Below are positions 15,582 through 23,203 of a DNA stretch of 27,599 nt, in pieces. Every line of letters starts with the position of its first letter. Within the stretch, counting starts at the first letter, position 1. The position numbers and the translations under genes were made by a program. Location of the stretch: positions 1 through 27,599 of the forward strand of contig CAZEFK010000093.1 of NCBI GenBank assembly GCA_964511405.1. Reading direction: 5' to 3'. The DNA comes from CAZEFK01 sp964511405. GTDB lineage: Bacteria; Pseudomonadota; Alphaproteobacteria; Elsterales; Elsteraceae. Below the pieces are notes generated by a model. That model worked only from the letters and a program-made list of their open reading frames with translations. It had not been told where the DNA came from and ran no database searches.

Positions 15582-15614
15582 CCCGCGGGCCATGCATGGC
15601 GGCCTGCTTGGGCC

Positions 15615-15643
15615 TTGCCAATCGAGACGGGCGGCCGTAAGGT
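15615..15643 (+). promoter_or_regulatory. Possible promoter of the LacI gene
   Basis: TTGCCA (15615-15620), 17-bp spacer, TAAGGT (15638-15643). The -10 match is weak (3/6), but the three operators begin 10 bp further on, exactly where a repressor would block initiation. Confidence 0.35.
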
Positions 15644-15652
15644 CGATGCAGG

Positions 15653-15691
15653 TAAAGCGGTTTACTAAAGCGATTCACTAAAGCGCTTTAT
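15653..15691. promoter_or_regulatory. Three tandem 13-bp LacI-family operators
   Basis: TAAAGCGGTTTAC, TAAAGCGATTCAC and TAAAGCGCTTTAT lie head to tail at 15653, 15666 and 15679 with no spacing. All contain the LacI-family core AANCGNTT, and the third includes a perfect 12-bp palindrome (TAAAGCGCTTTA). They end 18 bases before the regulator's start codon, so autoregulation is very likely. Control of the divergent molybdenum enzyme gene, 136 bp away, is possible. Confidence 0.8.
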
Positions 15692-15709
15692 CTCATGGGT
15701 GAAGGGACC

Positions 15710-16828
15710 ATGGCACGACGGCCGGGGGTGGCGAAGCTGCAGGACGTTGCGAAGGCCGCCGGCGTGTCGGTCACGACCGTGTCGCGCCATTTGAACGGCG
15801 CCCTGCCGCTGCCCGCCGACACGGTCCAGCGCATCCGGGATGCGATCGGGCTCCTCAACTATCGTCCGAACCCCCATGCGCGCAGCCTTGGGCGGGGCCG
15901 CACCGACACCATCGGGCTGGTGGTCCCGGACATCGCCAATCCGTTCTTCGCCCAGCTGGCGGGCGCGATCGAGGCGGCGGCCGATGCCCACGGGCTGGGC
16001 CTGGTGCTCTACGTCACCCTCAATCGGCCCGGCCGTGAGCTCGACTATCTGGAGCGCCTGCGGCGGGCCCATGTCGACGGGCTGATCTTCGTGACCAACC
16101 ACGGCGACGGCGCCGCCTTGGCCGACAGCATCAACCGCGACAGCCATGGCGTGGTGCTGGTTGACGAGGACATTGCCGGCACGGCGGTCCCGAAGGTGTT
16201 CTGCGACAATGCCCAAGGCGGCTATCTCGCGACCCGGCATCTGATCGAGGCTGGCCATCGGCAGATTGCGTTCCTGGGTGGGCCGCCGGGCATGATCAGC
16301 ACGGCCGAGCGCCTGGCGGGCTGCCGCCGCGCCGTTGCCGAGGCCGGCCCCGGCGCCGCGATCACGGTCGAGTGCCTGCGGGACTACACGATCGAGCATG
16401 GGCGCGTCGCCGCCGAGCGGCTGCTGGCCGAGCCGGCCGGGACCACCGCGGTGTTCGCCGCCAGCGACGAGATCGTGGTCGGCCTGCTGGAGGGGGTGCG
16501 CCGGCATGGCGTCGCCGTCCCGCGGGACCTGTCGATCGTGGCCTTCGACGATGTCGGCCCGCTGCACCTGTTCGACCCGCCGCTGACCGCTGTGCGCCAG
16601 CCGGTCGCCGAGATGGGGCGCCGCGGGGTCGAGATCGTCTTGTCCCAAGTGCGCGCCGCGCACGGCGTTTCGCAAGTGCGCGCCGCGCATGGCCGGGATC
16701 CAGGAGAGGGGCAAGCCGTCGGCGGCTGGGTCGAGCGGCTGCCCGTCGAGCTCGTGGTGCGGGCGTCGGTGACGGCGCCGGCCTCAACCGGCCGTGCGCG
16801 ACGCCCGGCCTTTAGCAGGAGGACCTGA
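15710..16828 (+). CDS. LacI-family transcriptional repressor
   Basis: The 372-residue protein has the LacI helix-turn-helix KLQDVAKAAGVSVTTVSRHL (9-28), a hinge with LNYRPNPHARSL, and a periplasmic-binding-protein-like sugar-sensing domain (DTIGLVVPDIANPFFAQLAG, DGLIFV, HLIEAGHRQIAFLGG, AVFAASDEIVVGLLEG, VAFDDVGP). ATG 15710 is preferred over the in-frame ATG 15695 because GAAGGGA lies between them. The C-terminal part contains a 9-residue duplication (SQVRAAHG twice, about 311-328). The end of the gene contains the AGGAGGA ribosome site of the binding-protein gene, whose start lies 2 bp after the stop, so regulator and transporter are co-transcribed. Confidence 0.95.
   Translation: MARRPGVAKLQDVAKAAGVSVTTVSRHLNGALPLPADTVQRIRDAIGLLNYRPNPHARSLGRGRTDTIGLVVPDIANPFFAQLAGAIEAAADAHGLGLVLYVTLNRPGRELDYLERLRRAHVDGLIFVTNHGDGAALADSINRDSHGVVLVDEDIAGTAVPKVFCDNAQGGYLATRHLIEAGHRQIAFLGGPPGMISTAERLAGCRRAVAEAGPGAAITVECLRDYTIEHGRVAAERLLAEPAGTTAVFAASDEIVVGLLEGVRRHGVAVPRDLSIVAFDDVGPLHLFDPPLTAVRQPVAEMGRRGVEIVLSQVRAAHGVSQVRAAHGRDPGEGQAVGGWVERLPVELVVRASVTAPASTGRARRPAFSRRT
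16646..16689 (+). repeat. 27-bp tandem duplication inside the LacI gene
   Basis: A 17-base exact match (CAAGTGCGCGCCGCGCA) occurs at 16646-16662 and 16673-16689, with period 27 bp. It duplicates nine residues in frame within the ligand domain's C-terminal part. Confidence 0.8.
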
Positions 16829-16830
16829 CG

Positions 16831-17778
16831 ATGCAGCGCTTCGACCGACGTCACGCCCTGGCCGCCCTAGGGGCCGCCGCCGTCGCCCTGTCTGCCGCCG
16901 GGCCGGCGCGGGCCGCCGATCCTACCTTCGCCCTGGTGCAGATCAACCAGCAGGCGCTGTTCTTCAACCAGATGAACGCCGGCGCCGAGGCGGCGGCCAA
17001 GAAGGCCGGGGCCAAGCTGGTGATCTACAACGCCAACAACGACCCGGCCGCCCAGAACAACGCCATCGAGACCTATATCCAGCAGAAGGTGCAGGGGTTG
17101 ATCGTCGTGGCCATCGACGTCAACGGCATCATGCCCGCCGTCAAGGCCGCCGATGCCGCCGGCATCCCGGTGGTGGCAGTGGACGCGGTGCTGCCGGCCG
17201 GGCCGCAGAAGGCCCAGATCGGCGTCGACAACCAGTTGGCCGGCAAGATGATCGGCGACTACTTCGTCAAGTACGCAACGGAGACCATGGGCGGCAAGGC
17301 CAAGCTGGGCGTCGTCGGCGCCCTCAACTCGGCGATCCAGAACTTGCGGCAGAAAGGGTTCGAGGATGCCGTCAAGGCGGCTCCCGGCATCACGATGGCC
17401 GGCGTCGTCGACGGCCGGAACATCCAGGACAACGCCCTGTCGGCCGCCGAGACCCTGCTGACCGGCAATCCCGACTTGACCGCAATCTATGCGACCGGCG
17501 AGCCGGCGCTGCTGGGCACCCTGGCGGCGGTCGACAGCCAGGGTCGCCGGGGTACGGTCAAGGTCGTGGGCTGGGACCTGACGGCGCCGGCGATCAAGGC
17601 CATCGACGACGGTTATCTCGTGGGCGTGGTTCAGCAGGACCCGGGCGCGATGGGCGCGGCCGCCGTCGACGCCCTCATGACCCTGGCCAAGGGCGGGACC
17701 GTGGAGTCGAAGATCGCCGTGCCGATCACCATCGTGACCAAGGCGAACGTCGATCCCTACCGAGCCATGTTCAAGTGA
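16831..17778 (+). CDS. Sugar ABC transporter substrate-binding protein (RbsB/FrcB type)
   Basis: The 315-residue protein starts with a signal peptide (about 1-29, RRHALAALGAAAVALSAAG, ending ARA-A). The twin Arg gives it a weak Tat look. The mature part is a Peripla_BP_4-type sugar-binding fold: FALVQINQQALFFNQMNAGA, the VIYNANNDPAAQNNAIETYI motif near the hinge, GLIVVAIDVNGI, IPVVAVDA, GVDNQLAGKM, and DLTAIYATGEPALLGTL. It would capture a pentose, hexose or nucleoside-like ligand for the ATPase and permease that follow. AGGAGGA precedes ATG 16831. The ligand cannot be assigned from sequence alone. Confidence 0.93.
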   Translation: MQRFDRRHALAALGAAAVALSAAGPARAADPTFALVQINQQALFFNQMNAGAEAAAKKAGAKLVIYNANNDPAAQNNAIETYIQQKVQGLIVVAIDVNGIMPAVKAADAAGIPVVAVDAVLPAGPQKAQIGVDNQLAGKMIGDYFVKYATETMGGKAKLGVVGALNSAIQNLRQKGFEDAVKAAPGITMAGVVDGRNIQDNALSAAETLLTGNPDLTAIYATGEPALLGTLAAVDSQGRRGTVKVVGWDLTAPAIKAIDDGYLVGVVQQDPGAMGAAAVDALMTLAKGGTVESKIAVPITIVTKANVDPYRAMFK

Positions 17779-17780
17779 TC

Positions 17781-18590
17781 ATGGCGAGCGGGGCAGCGCG
17801 CGTCGTGATCGCTCCGGGCCCGGCTGCGCCCGCGGAGGGCCCGGAGTCGGCGCCGCGTGTTCGCCTCGAGGGCATCGTCAAGCGGTTCGGATCCATCGAG
17901 GCCCTGCGCGGGGTCGACCTCGCGCTGTGGCCCGGCGAATGCCTGGGGCTGGTCGGCGACAATGCCGCGGGCAAGTCGACGTTGACCAAGGTCCTGGCCG
18001 GAACCTACCTGCCCGACGCCGGCCGCATCCTGCTGGACGGCGAGCCGGTCGTCTTCGCCGGGCCGGCGGATGCCCGCCGGCGGCGCATCGAGATGGTCTA
18101 CCAGGACCTCAGCCTGTGCGACACGATCGATGTCGCCGGCAACCTGTTCCTCGGCCGCGAGATCACGCGCCTGGGCTTCCTCGGCAAGGCGGCGATGCGG
18201 GCCGAGGCCCGCCGCCTCCTCGATACCCTCGGCATCCGCATCCCGGATCTCACGGCGCTGGTCGCGCAACTGTCCGGCGGCCAGCGCCAGTCGATCGCGA
18301 TCGCCCGCGCCGCGTCCTTCGCCCCGCAGGTGCTGATCATGGACGAGCCGACCTCGGCGCTCGCCGTCGCCGAGGTCGAGGCCGTGCTGGCGCTGATCAA
18401 CCGGGTCAAGGCGACGGGCGTGTCGGTGGTGCTGATCACCCACCGGCTGCAGGACCTGTTCCGCGTTTGCGACCGCGTCGCCGTCCTGTATGAGGGCTTG
18501 AAGGTTGCCGAGCGCCGGATCGGCGAGACCAATCTCGAAGACCTGGTCCGGCTGATCGTCGGCGATGCCCCGCATGGGGTGACGCCGTGA
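17781..18590 (+). CDS. Sugar ABC transporter ATP-binding protein, single-domain (FrcA type)
   Basis: The 269-residue protein has one complete ABC domain: Walker A GDNAAGKST (59-67), Q-loop VYQD (107-110), signature LSGGQRQ (164-170), Walker B VLIMDEP (184-190) and switch His221. RbsA and XylG carry two ABC domains in ~500 residues, so this one acts as a homodimer like FrcA. The first ~25 residues are an Ala/Pro-rich extension. ATG 17781 lies 2 bp after the binding-protein stop, and an in-frame GTG overlaps that stop; either start implies translational coupling. The stop overlaps the permease start (GTGA). Confidence 0.93.
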   Translation: MASGAARVVIAPGPAAPAEGPESAPRVRLEGIVKRFGSIEALRGVDLALWPGECLGLVGDNAAGKSTLTKVLAGTYLPDAGRILLDGEPVVFAGPADARRRRIEMVYQDLSLCDTIDVAGNLFLGREITRLGFLGKAAMRAEARRLLDTLGIRIPDLTALVAQLSGGQRQSIAIARAASFAPQVLIMDEPTSALAVAEVEAVLALINRVKATGVSVVLITHRLQDLFRVCDRVAVLYEGLKVAERRIGETNLEDLVRLIVGDAPHGVTP

Positions 18591-19576
18591 CCGCCTACAC
18601 GGTTCGGCCGCAGCGCCGGGCCCTGGCCGATCGGCTGCAGCGCCACGCCCAGGTGCTGTCGATCGCGGCCTTCTTCCTGACCTGCTGCGTGCTGTTCGGC
18701 GCCGCGACCGATGCCTTCCTCAGCAGCGGCAACATCCTGAACCTGCTGCGCCAGGCGGCGCCGATGCTGATCGTGGCGATCGCCATGACCCTGGTGATCA
18801 CAACCGGCGGCATCGACCTGTCGGTGGGCTCGACGGTGGCGCTGGTCAACGCCCTGGCGGCCATCGCCTTGCAGGCCGGGCTGCCGTGGCCGCTGGTGGT
18901 CGCCCTGATGCTGGGGGTCGGCGCCGCCATCGGCGCCGTCCAGGGCTTCTTCGCCGCCTATCAGGGCATCCCGTCCTTCATCGTGACCTTGGCCGGGCTG
19001 TCGGCCCTGCGCGGCTTCGCGCTGCTGCTGACCCAGGGTTACTCGATCCCGATCCCGTCCAGCGGCTTTGCCGAGCTCGGCCGCGGCTGGGTGCTGGGTG
19101 TTCCCTTGCCCGCGGTGATCGGCGTGGCGGTGGCGGTCGGCGGCTTCGTGATCCTGGATATGACGCGCTATGGCCGCCAGATCGTCGCCGTCGGCGCCAA
19201 TGCCGAAGCGGCGCGGCGCGTGGGCATGCCGTCGCGGCGCATCGCCGCCTCGGTGTTCGCCCTGTCCGGCCTGGCCGCGGCCGCGGCCGGCCTGATCATC
19301 GGCGCCCGCCTGGGCTCGGGCTCGGCCAATGCCGCCGTCGGCTTCGAGCTCGACGTCATCGCCGCCGTCGTGCTGGGCGGCACCTCGCTGGCGGGCGGGC
19401 GCGGGACCATCGTCGGCACGGTGCTCGGCGCCCTGACCATTGCGGTGATCGGCAACGGCCTGATCCTGGCGCACATCTCGCCCTTCTTCACCCAGATCGT
19501 CACCGGCGCGATCATCCTGGCGGCGATCTGGCTCAACACCCGAATCTTCAGCCGCCTGGGCGGGGGGCGGCGATGA
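18587..19576 (+). CDS. Sugar ABC transporter permease (RbsC/FrcC type)
   Basis: The 329-residue hydrophobic protein has the BPD_transp_2 pattern: ILNLLRQAAPMLIVAIAMTL, then the hallmark ITTGGIDLSVGSTVALV, IPSFIVTLAGLSALRGFALL, RQIVAVGANAEAARRVGM (coupling region), and VVLGGTSLAGGRGTIVGTV. Nine to ten membrane helices are expected, working as a dimer. The start is GTG 18587, overlapping the ATPase stop by four bases; the end overlaps the hydrolase start by ATGA. It is part of the LacI-headed operon. Confidence 0.95.
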   Translation: MTAYTVRPQRRALADRLQRHAQVLSIAAFFLTCCVLFGAATDAFLSSGNILNLLRQAAPMLIVAIAMTLVITTGGIDLSVGSTVALVNALAAIALQAGLPWPLVVALMLGVGAAIGAVQGFFAAYQGIPSFIVTLAGLSALRGFALLLTQGYSIPIPSSGFAELGRGWVLGVPLPAVIGVAVAVGGFVILDMTRYGRQIVAVGANAEAARRVGMPSRRIAASVFALSGLAAAAAGLIIGARLGSGSANAAVGFELDVIAAVVLGGTSLAGGRGTIVGTVLGALTIAVIGNGLILAHISPFFTQIVTGAIILAAIWLNTRIFSRLGGGRR

Positions 19577-20631
19577 CGCCGCCGCTGCCGGCCCGCCCGG
19601 GCCAGGTGATGACGGTGCTCGGGCCGGTCGACGTGGCCGACCTCGGCATCACCCTGATGCACGAGCACCTGCTCAACGACTGTCGCTGCTGGTGGAACGA
19701 GCCGAAGGATCCACAGCGGCGGCAGCGCCTGGCCTGCGTGCCGGTCCAGGCCGGGATCCTGGGCGAACTGCGCATGGATCCGTTCGCCAACCTGGACAAT
19801 TGCAGCCTGTCCGACGAGGCCGCCGCGGTCGACGAGCTGCGGCCCTTCGCCGAGCTGGGCGGCCGCACGGTCGTCGACCCCACCTGCCGCGGTATCGGCC
19901 GCAATCCGGCGGCCCTGGTGCGGATCGCCCGGGCCACCGGCCTCAACATCGTCATGGGCGGCGGCTACTACCTGGAAGGCTCGCATCCCGGGGGCTTCGC
20001 CGGCCTCGACGCCGACGCCGTCGCCGACGAGATCGTTCGCGACGCTACCGAGGGCGTCGGCGCGACCGGCGTACGCATCGGGCTGATCGGCGAGATCGGC
20101 ATTTCCGGCGCAGTCACGGCGGCGGAGCGGAAGTCGCTGATCGGCGCCGCCCGCGCCCAGGCGCGGACCGGACTGCCGCTGATGGTCCACCTGCCCGGCT
20201 GGCACCGCCATGGCCACCGGGTGCTCGACATCGTCGCGTCGGAGGGCGGCGACCTTGCCCGGACCGTGCTCTGCCACATGAATCCGTCCGGATCGGACAT
20301 GGGGTATCAAACGTCGTTGGCCGAACGCGGCGCCTTCATCGAATACGACATGATCGGGATGGACTTCTGGTATGCCGACCAGCAGGTCCAATGCCCGTCG
20401 GACGAAGATAACGCCCGCGCGATCAAGGAGCTGATCGATCGGGGATATTTGGACCGCATCCTGATGTCCCAGGATGTCTTCTTGAAGATGATGCTGAGCC
20501 GGCATGGCGGCTTCGGCTACGCCTATATCCTGCGCCATTTCCTGCCGCGTCTGGCGCGCCACGGCGTATCGGCCGACGCCATCCGAACGATGATGGTGGA
20601 CAATCCGCGGCGCGTGTTCGCCGGCGCCTGA
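19573..20631 (+). CDS. Phosphotriesterase-family metal-dependent hydrolase
   Basis: The 352-residue TIM barrel has the binuclear metal site of the family: HEH (30-32), the bridging acidic residue Glu174 in LIGEIGIS (a carboxylated Lys in classical phosphotriesterase), His206 in MVHLPGW, His235 in LCHMNPS, and Asp301 in MSQDVFL. Family members act as lactonases, phosphodiesterases or amidohydrolases on sugar-like substrates; phosphotriester hydrolysis is unlikely to be the natural job. A Cys/Trp-rich insert (NDCRCWW and after, 35-75) probably shapes the pocket. ATG 19573 overlaps the permease stop. Its place after a sugar importer suggests it opens or cleaves the imported compound. Confidence 0.88.
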   Translation: MTPPLPARPGQVMTVLGPVDVADLGITLMHEHLLNDCRCWWNEPKDPQRRQRLACVPVQAGILGELRMDPFANLDNCSLSDEAAAVDELRPFAELGGRTVVDPTCRGIGRNPAALVRIARATGLNIVMGGGYYLEGSHPGGFAGLDADAVADEIVRDATEGVGATGVRIGLIGEIGISGAVTAAERKSLIGAARAQARTGLPLMVHLPGWHRHGHRVLDIVASEGGDLARTVLCHMNPSGSDMGYQTSLAERGAFIEYDMIGMDFWYADQQVQCPSDEDNARAIKELIDRGYLDRILMSQDVFLKMMLSRHGGFGYAYILRHFLPRLARHGVSADAIRTMMVDNPRRVFAGA

Positions 20632-20656
20632 TCCCCCGAACCGGAAGGAAGGACCG

Positions 20657-21424
20657 ATGGCCAAGATCAGGGTGTTGCTCGTCGGCGAAAGCTGGGTCAG
20701 CGCCGCCACCCACTACAAGGGCTTCGACCAGTTCGGCAGCGTCACCTTTCACCTGGGCGCCGAGCCGCTCGTTGCCGCCCTCAAGGGCAGCGACATCGAC
20801 CTCGTCTATCTGCCGGCGCATGAGGCGGTCTCGGCCTTTCCGTTCACCACCGACGGCCTGGCGGCGTTCCGGGTGGTGCTGCTCTCCGACATCGGCGCCA
20901 ACTCGCTGCTGCTGCCGCCGGAGGTGTGGCTGCACGGCCGGCCGGTGCCCAACCGGCTCAAGCTGCTGCGCGACTGGACGGCGGCCGGCGGCGGGCTGGT
21001 CATGGCCGGCGGCTATCTGAGCTTCCAGGGCATCGACGGCCGGGCGCGCTGGCACCGGACGCCGGTCGAAGCGGCGCTGCCGGTGGACTGTCTGCCCCAT
21101 GACGACCGTGTGGAAGCGCCGGAAGGGTTCGTCCCTGATATTGCCGTGCCGGGCCATCCGATCCTGGCCGGCATCGACGGGCCGTGGCCGGTGCTGCTGG
21201 GCGCCAACGAGGTCACGGTCAAGGACCGGCCGGGCGTCGAGCTGCTGGCGCGCCTGCCGGCCGAGCAGGGCGGCCATCCGCTGCTGGTGACCGGGCCCTA
21301 CGGCGCCGGCCGCACCGTCGCGTGGACCTCCGACATCGGGCCGCACTGGCTGCCGGCGCCGTTCGTGGACTGGCCGGGCTATGCCCGGCTGTGGACGAAC
21401 CTGCTGCGCTGGGCCGCCGGCTAG
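20657..21424 (+). CDS. Class-I glutamine amidotransferase-like protein (DUF1355/PF07090-like)
   Basis: The 255-residue cytoplasmic protein matches the pattern of the uncharacterised GATase1-like family: KIRVLLVGESWVSAATHYKG at the N terminus, VVLLSDIGANSLLLPPE in the middle, then LRDWTAAGGGLVMAGGYLSFQG, and a C-terminal GRTVAWTSDIGPHWLP. No nucleophilic Cys in a typical elbow is seen; the position is occupied by LSDIGAN. Glutaminase activity is therefore doubtful, and the fold resembles ThuA-like sugar-related proteins. GGAAGGAAGG precedes ATG 20657. It lies 25 bp after the hydrolase stop in the same operon. Function unknown. Confidence 0.8.
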   Translation: MAKIRVLLVGESWVSAATHYKGFDQFGSVTFHLGAEPLVAALKGSDIDLVYLPAHEAVSAFPFTTDGLAAFRVVLLSDIGANSLLLPPEVWLHGRPVPNRLKLLRDWTAAGGGLVMAGGYLSFQGIDGRARWHRTPVEAALPVDCLPHDDRVEAPEGFVPDIAVPGHPILAGIDGPWPVLLGANEVTVKDRPGVELLARLPAEQGGHPLLVTGPYGAGRTVAWTSDIGPHWLPAPFVDWPGYARLWTNLLRWAAG

Positions 21425-22326
21425 CTTGGGGAGGACGCCAGAATGGCGGCCAGTTCGCTGCGGGTGGGCAAGGCCGACCACGTCCCCGGCCGCGATACCG
21501 TGATCGCCGCGGCGGCGGCGGCGGCGCGCAGCGCCGGCTCGATGGCAAGGCCGCGATGGAAGAGAGCTGCAGCCAGGACGGCTGCGAAGGTGTCGCCAGC
21601 GCCGGTGGTGTCGCGGGCGACGGCCGGTGCCGCAGGCACCGAGGCCATGCCGCCGGGGCCGAGGCTGAGCGCGCCGCGGCCGCCGAGCGTGATCACCACC
21701 CGCTCCGCCCCGGCGGCGTGCAGCGCCTGGGCGGCGCCCGCCGGGTCCGCCGCGCCGGCCAGGCCGGCGGCCTCGGCTTCATTGAGCACGGCCAGCGTGA
21801 CCAGCGACCACAGCGTCGTCCAGCCGGCTTGCACGGGCGAGGGGTTCAGCACCGTGGCCGCGCCGCGGGCGCGCGCGGCAGCCAAAGCGGCCCGGGTCGC
21901 CTCGACGGTCAGGTTGCCTTGCATCACCAGGACGTCGAGGGCCGCCATGTCCGAAACAGCGCGGGTCGCCGTGGCGGCGTCGAGAGCGCGCGCGCAATCG
22001 GCGGTCGTGACGATGGCATTGTCGCCGCCGCGCCCGACCAGGACGATCGAGCGATCGCTGGGGCCCCGGCGCCGGATCAGGGCATCGGGAGCGAGCCCCT
22101 CGCCGGCGAGGACGCTGGCCAGCCACGCCGACTCGGCGTCGTCGCCGACCGCCGCGATGAACCGCACCGCCGCCCCGGCCCGGGCGAGCAGCACGGCCTG
22201 GTTGGCGCCCTTGCCCCCCAGGTCGCGCCGCAGGCCGGCGGCCAGCACGCTGTGCCCGGGTTGCGGCCAATCCTCGACCCGTACCGCGTCGTCGACTGCC
22301 ACGTTGCCCAGGACTAGGACCTGCAC
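21421..22326 (-). CDS. PfkB-family carbohydrate kinase (ribokinase-like)
   Basis: The 301-residue kinase has the first signature around GGKGANQA (37-44) and the second as DTTGAGDTF (239-247), with Asp245 as catalytic base. The order and length fit ribokinase and related sugar/nucleoside kinases. It would phosphorylate the sugar released from the imported compound. The start is GTG 22326, with GGGAG upstream; the next gene on the opposite strand starts only 30 bp away. Its stop shares the CTAG palindrome with the stop of the convergent amidotransferase-like gene. It is the only minus-strand gene inside the LacI-headed cluster, so its timing of expression may differ. Confidence 0.92.
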   Translation of the reverse strand: MQVLVLGNVAVDDAVRVEDWPQPGHSVLAAGLRRDLGGKGANQAVLLARAGAAVRFIAAVGDDAESAWLASVLAGEGLAPDALIRRRGPSDRSIVLVGRGGDNAIVTTADCARALDAATATRAVSDMAALDVLVMQGNLTVEATRAALAAARARGAATVLNPSPVQAGWTTLWSLVTLAVLNEAEAAGLAGAADPAGAAQALHAAGAERVVITLGGRGALSLGPGGMASVPAAPAVARDTTGAGDTFAAVLAAALFHRGLAIEPALRAAAAAAAITVSRPGTWSALPTRSELAAILASSPS

Positions 22327-22356
22327 GGCTGCTCCCGTCTCTCTGGAGTGATCTTG

Positions 22357-23199
22357 ATGTCGTCAATATCGCCGAATTCACCAAGCATGATCAAGAAGAT
22401 ATTTGGAAAGGACAAAGTCACCATCGGTGTAATTCATTGCCGTCCTTTGCCGGGGTCGCCGAACTACGACGGAGAGGCGATGGCGGAGATCGTCGAATCC
22501 GCTCTTCGCGATGGCGAATCCTATATATCGGGCGGAATGGACGGGTTGATCGTCGAGAACCATGGCGATATCCCGTTCCTCAAGCCCGACGATATCGGAC
22601 ACGAAACCTCTGCGGCGCTCGCCATCATCGCCGGCCAGGTGGTTGCGCGCATCGGCGTTCCGGTCGGCATCAACGTGCTGGCGAACGGCGCCATCCCGGC
22701 GCTGGCCGTGGCCAAGGCCGCCGGCGCCTGCTTCATCCGGGTCAACCAATGGGCCAACGCCTATGTCGCCAACGAGGGCATCATCGAAGGTCCGGCCGCG
22801 CAGGCGCTCCGCTACCGGGCCCGGATCGGCGCGCGCGACGTCCGGATCGTCGCCGACGCCCATGTCAAGCACGGGGCCCATGCCATCGTCGCCGATCGCC
22901 CGATCGCCGAGCTCGTGCGCGATGTCGAGTTCTTCTCGGCCGATGCCGTGATCGCCACCGGTCGGCGCACCGGCGACGCCGCCGAGCCCGGCGAGATCGC
23001 CGCCATGCGCGCCGCGACGCGGCTGCCGGTCCTGGTCGGCAGCGGCGTCACGCCCGACAATGTCGCCGGCATCCTGGCGGTCGCCGACGGCGTGATCGTC
23101 GCCAGCGCGCTCAAGCATGGGGGCGTCTGGTGGAATCCGGTCGAGCCCGCCCGCGTGGCCGCGTTCATGGACGTGGTCCGGCGTGCGGTCGGAAGCTAG
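22357..23199 (+). CDS. BtpA/SgcQ-family TIM-barrel protein
   Basis: The 280-residue protein shows the family pattern: FGKDKVTIGVIHCRPLPGSP near the N terminus, GMDGLIVENHGDIPF, VGINVLANGAIPALAVAKAA, FIRVNQWANAYVANEG, ADAHVKHGAHAI, and a C-terminal LVGSGVTPDNVAGIL phosphate-loop-like segment. BtpA was named for photosystem I biogenesis, but most homologues, such as SgcQ, sit in sugar operons and have no proven reaction. The phosphate-binding look suggests a phosphorylated sugar or nucleotide-like substrate. ATG 22357 was chosen for GGAG 8 bases upstream; ATG 22387 is an alternative nearer the conserved start. The first ~80 bases are AT-richer than the rest. Confidence 0.85.
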   Translation: MSSISPNSPSMIKKIFGKDKVTIGVIHCRPLPGSPNYDGEAMAEIVESALRDGESYISGGMDGLIVENHGDIPFLKPDDIGHETSAALAIIAGQVVARIGVPVGINVLANGAIPALAVAKAAGACFIRVNQWANAYVANEGIIEGPAAQALRYRARIGARDVRIVADAHVKHGAHAIVADRPIAELVRDVEFFSADAVIATGRRTGDAAEPGEIAAMRAATRLPVLVGSGVTPDNVAGILAVADGVIVASALKHGGVWWNPVEPARVAAFMDVVRRAVGS

Positions 23200-23203
23200 C
23201 CCG

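Noticed and set aside
15695..15709. ATG 15695 as the start of the LacI gene
   Set aside because: It directly abuts the third operator and has no ribosome site, whereas GAAGGGA lies correctly spaced before ATG 15710.
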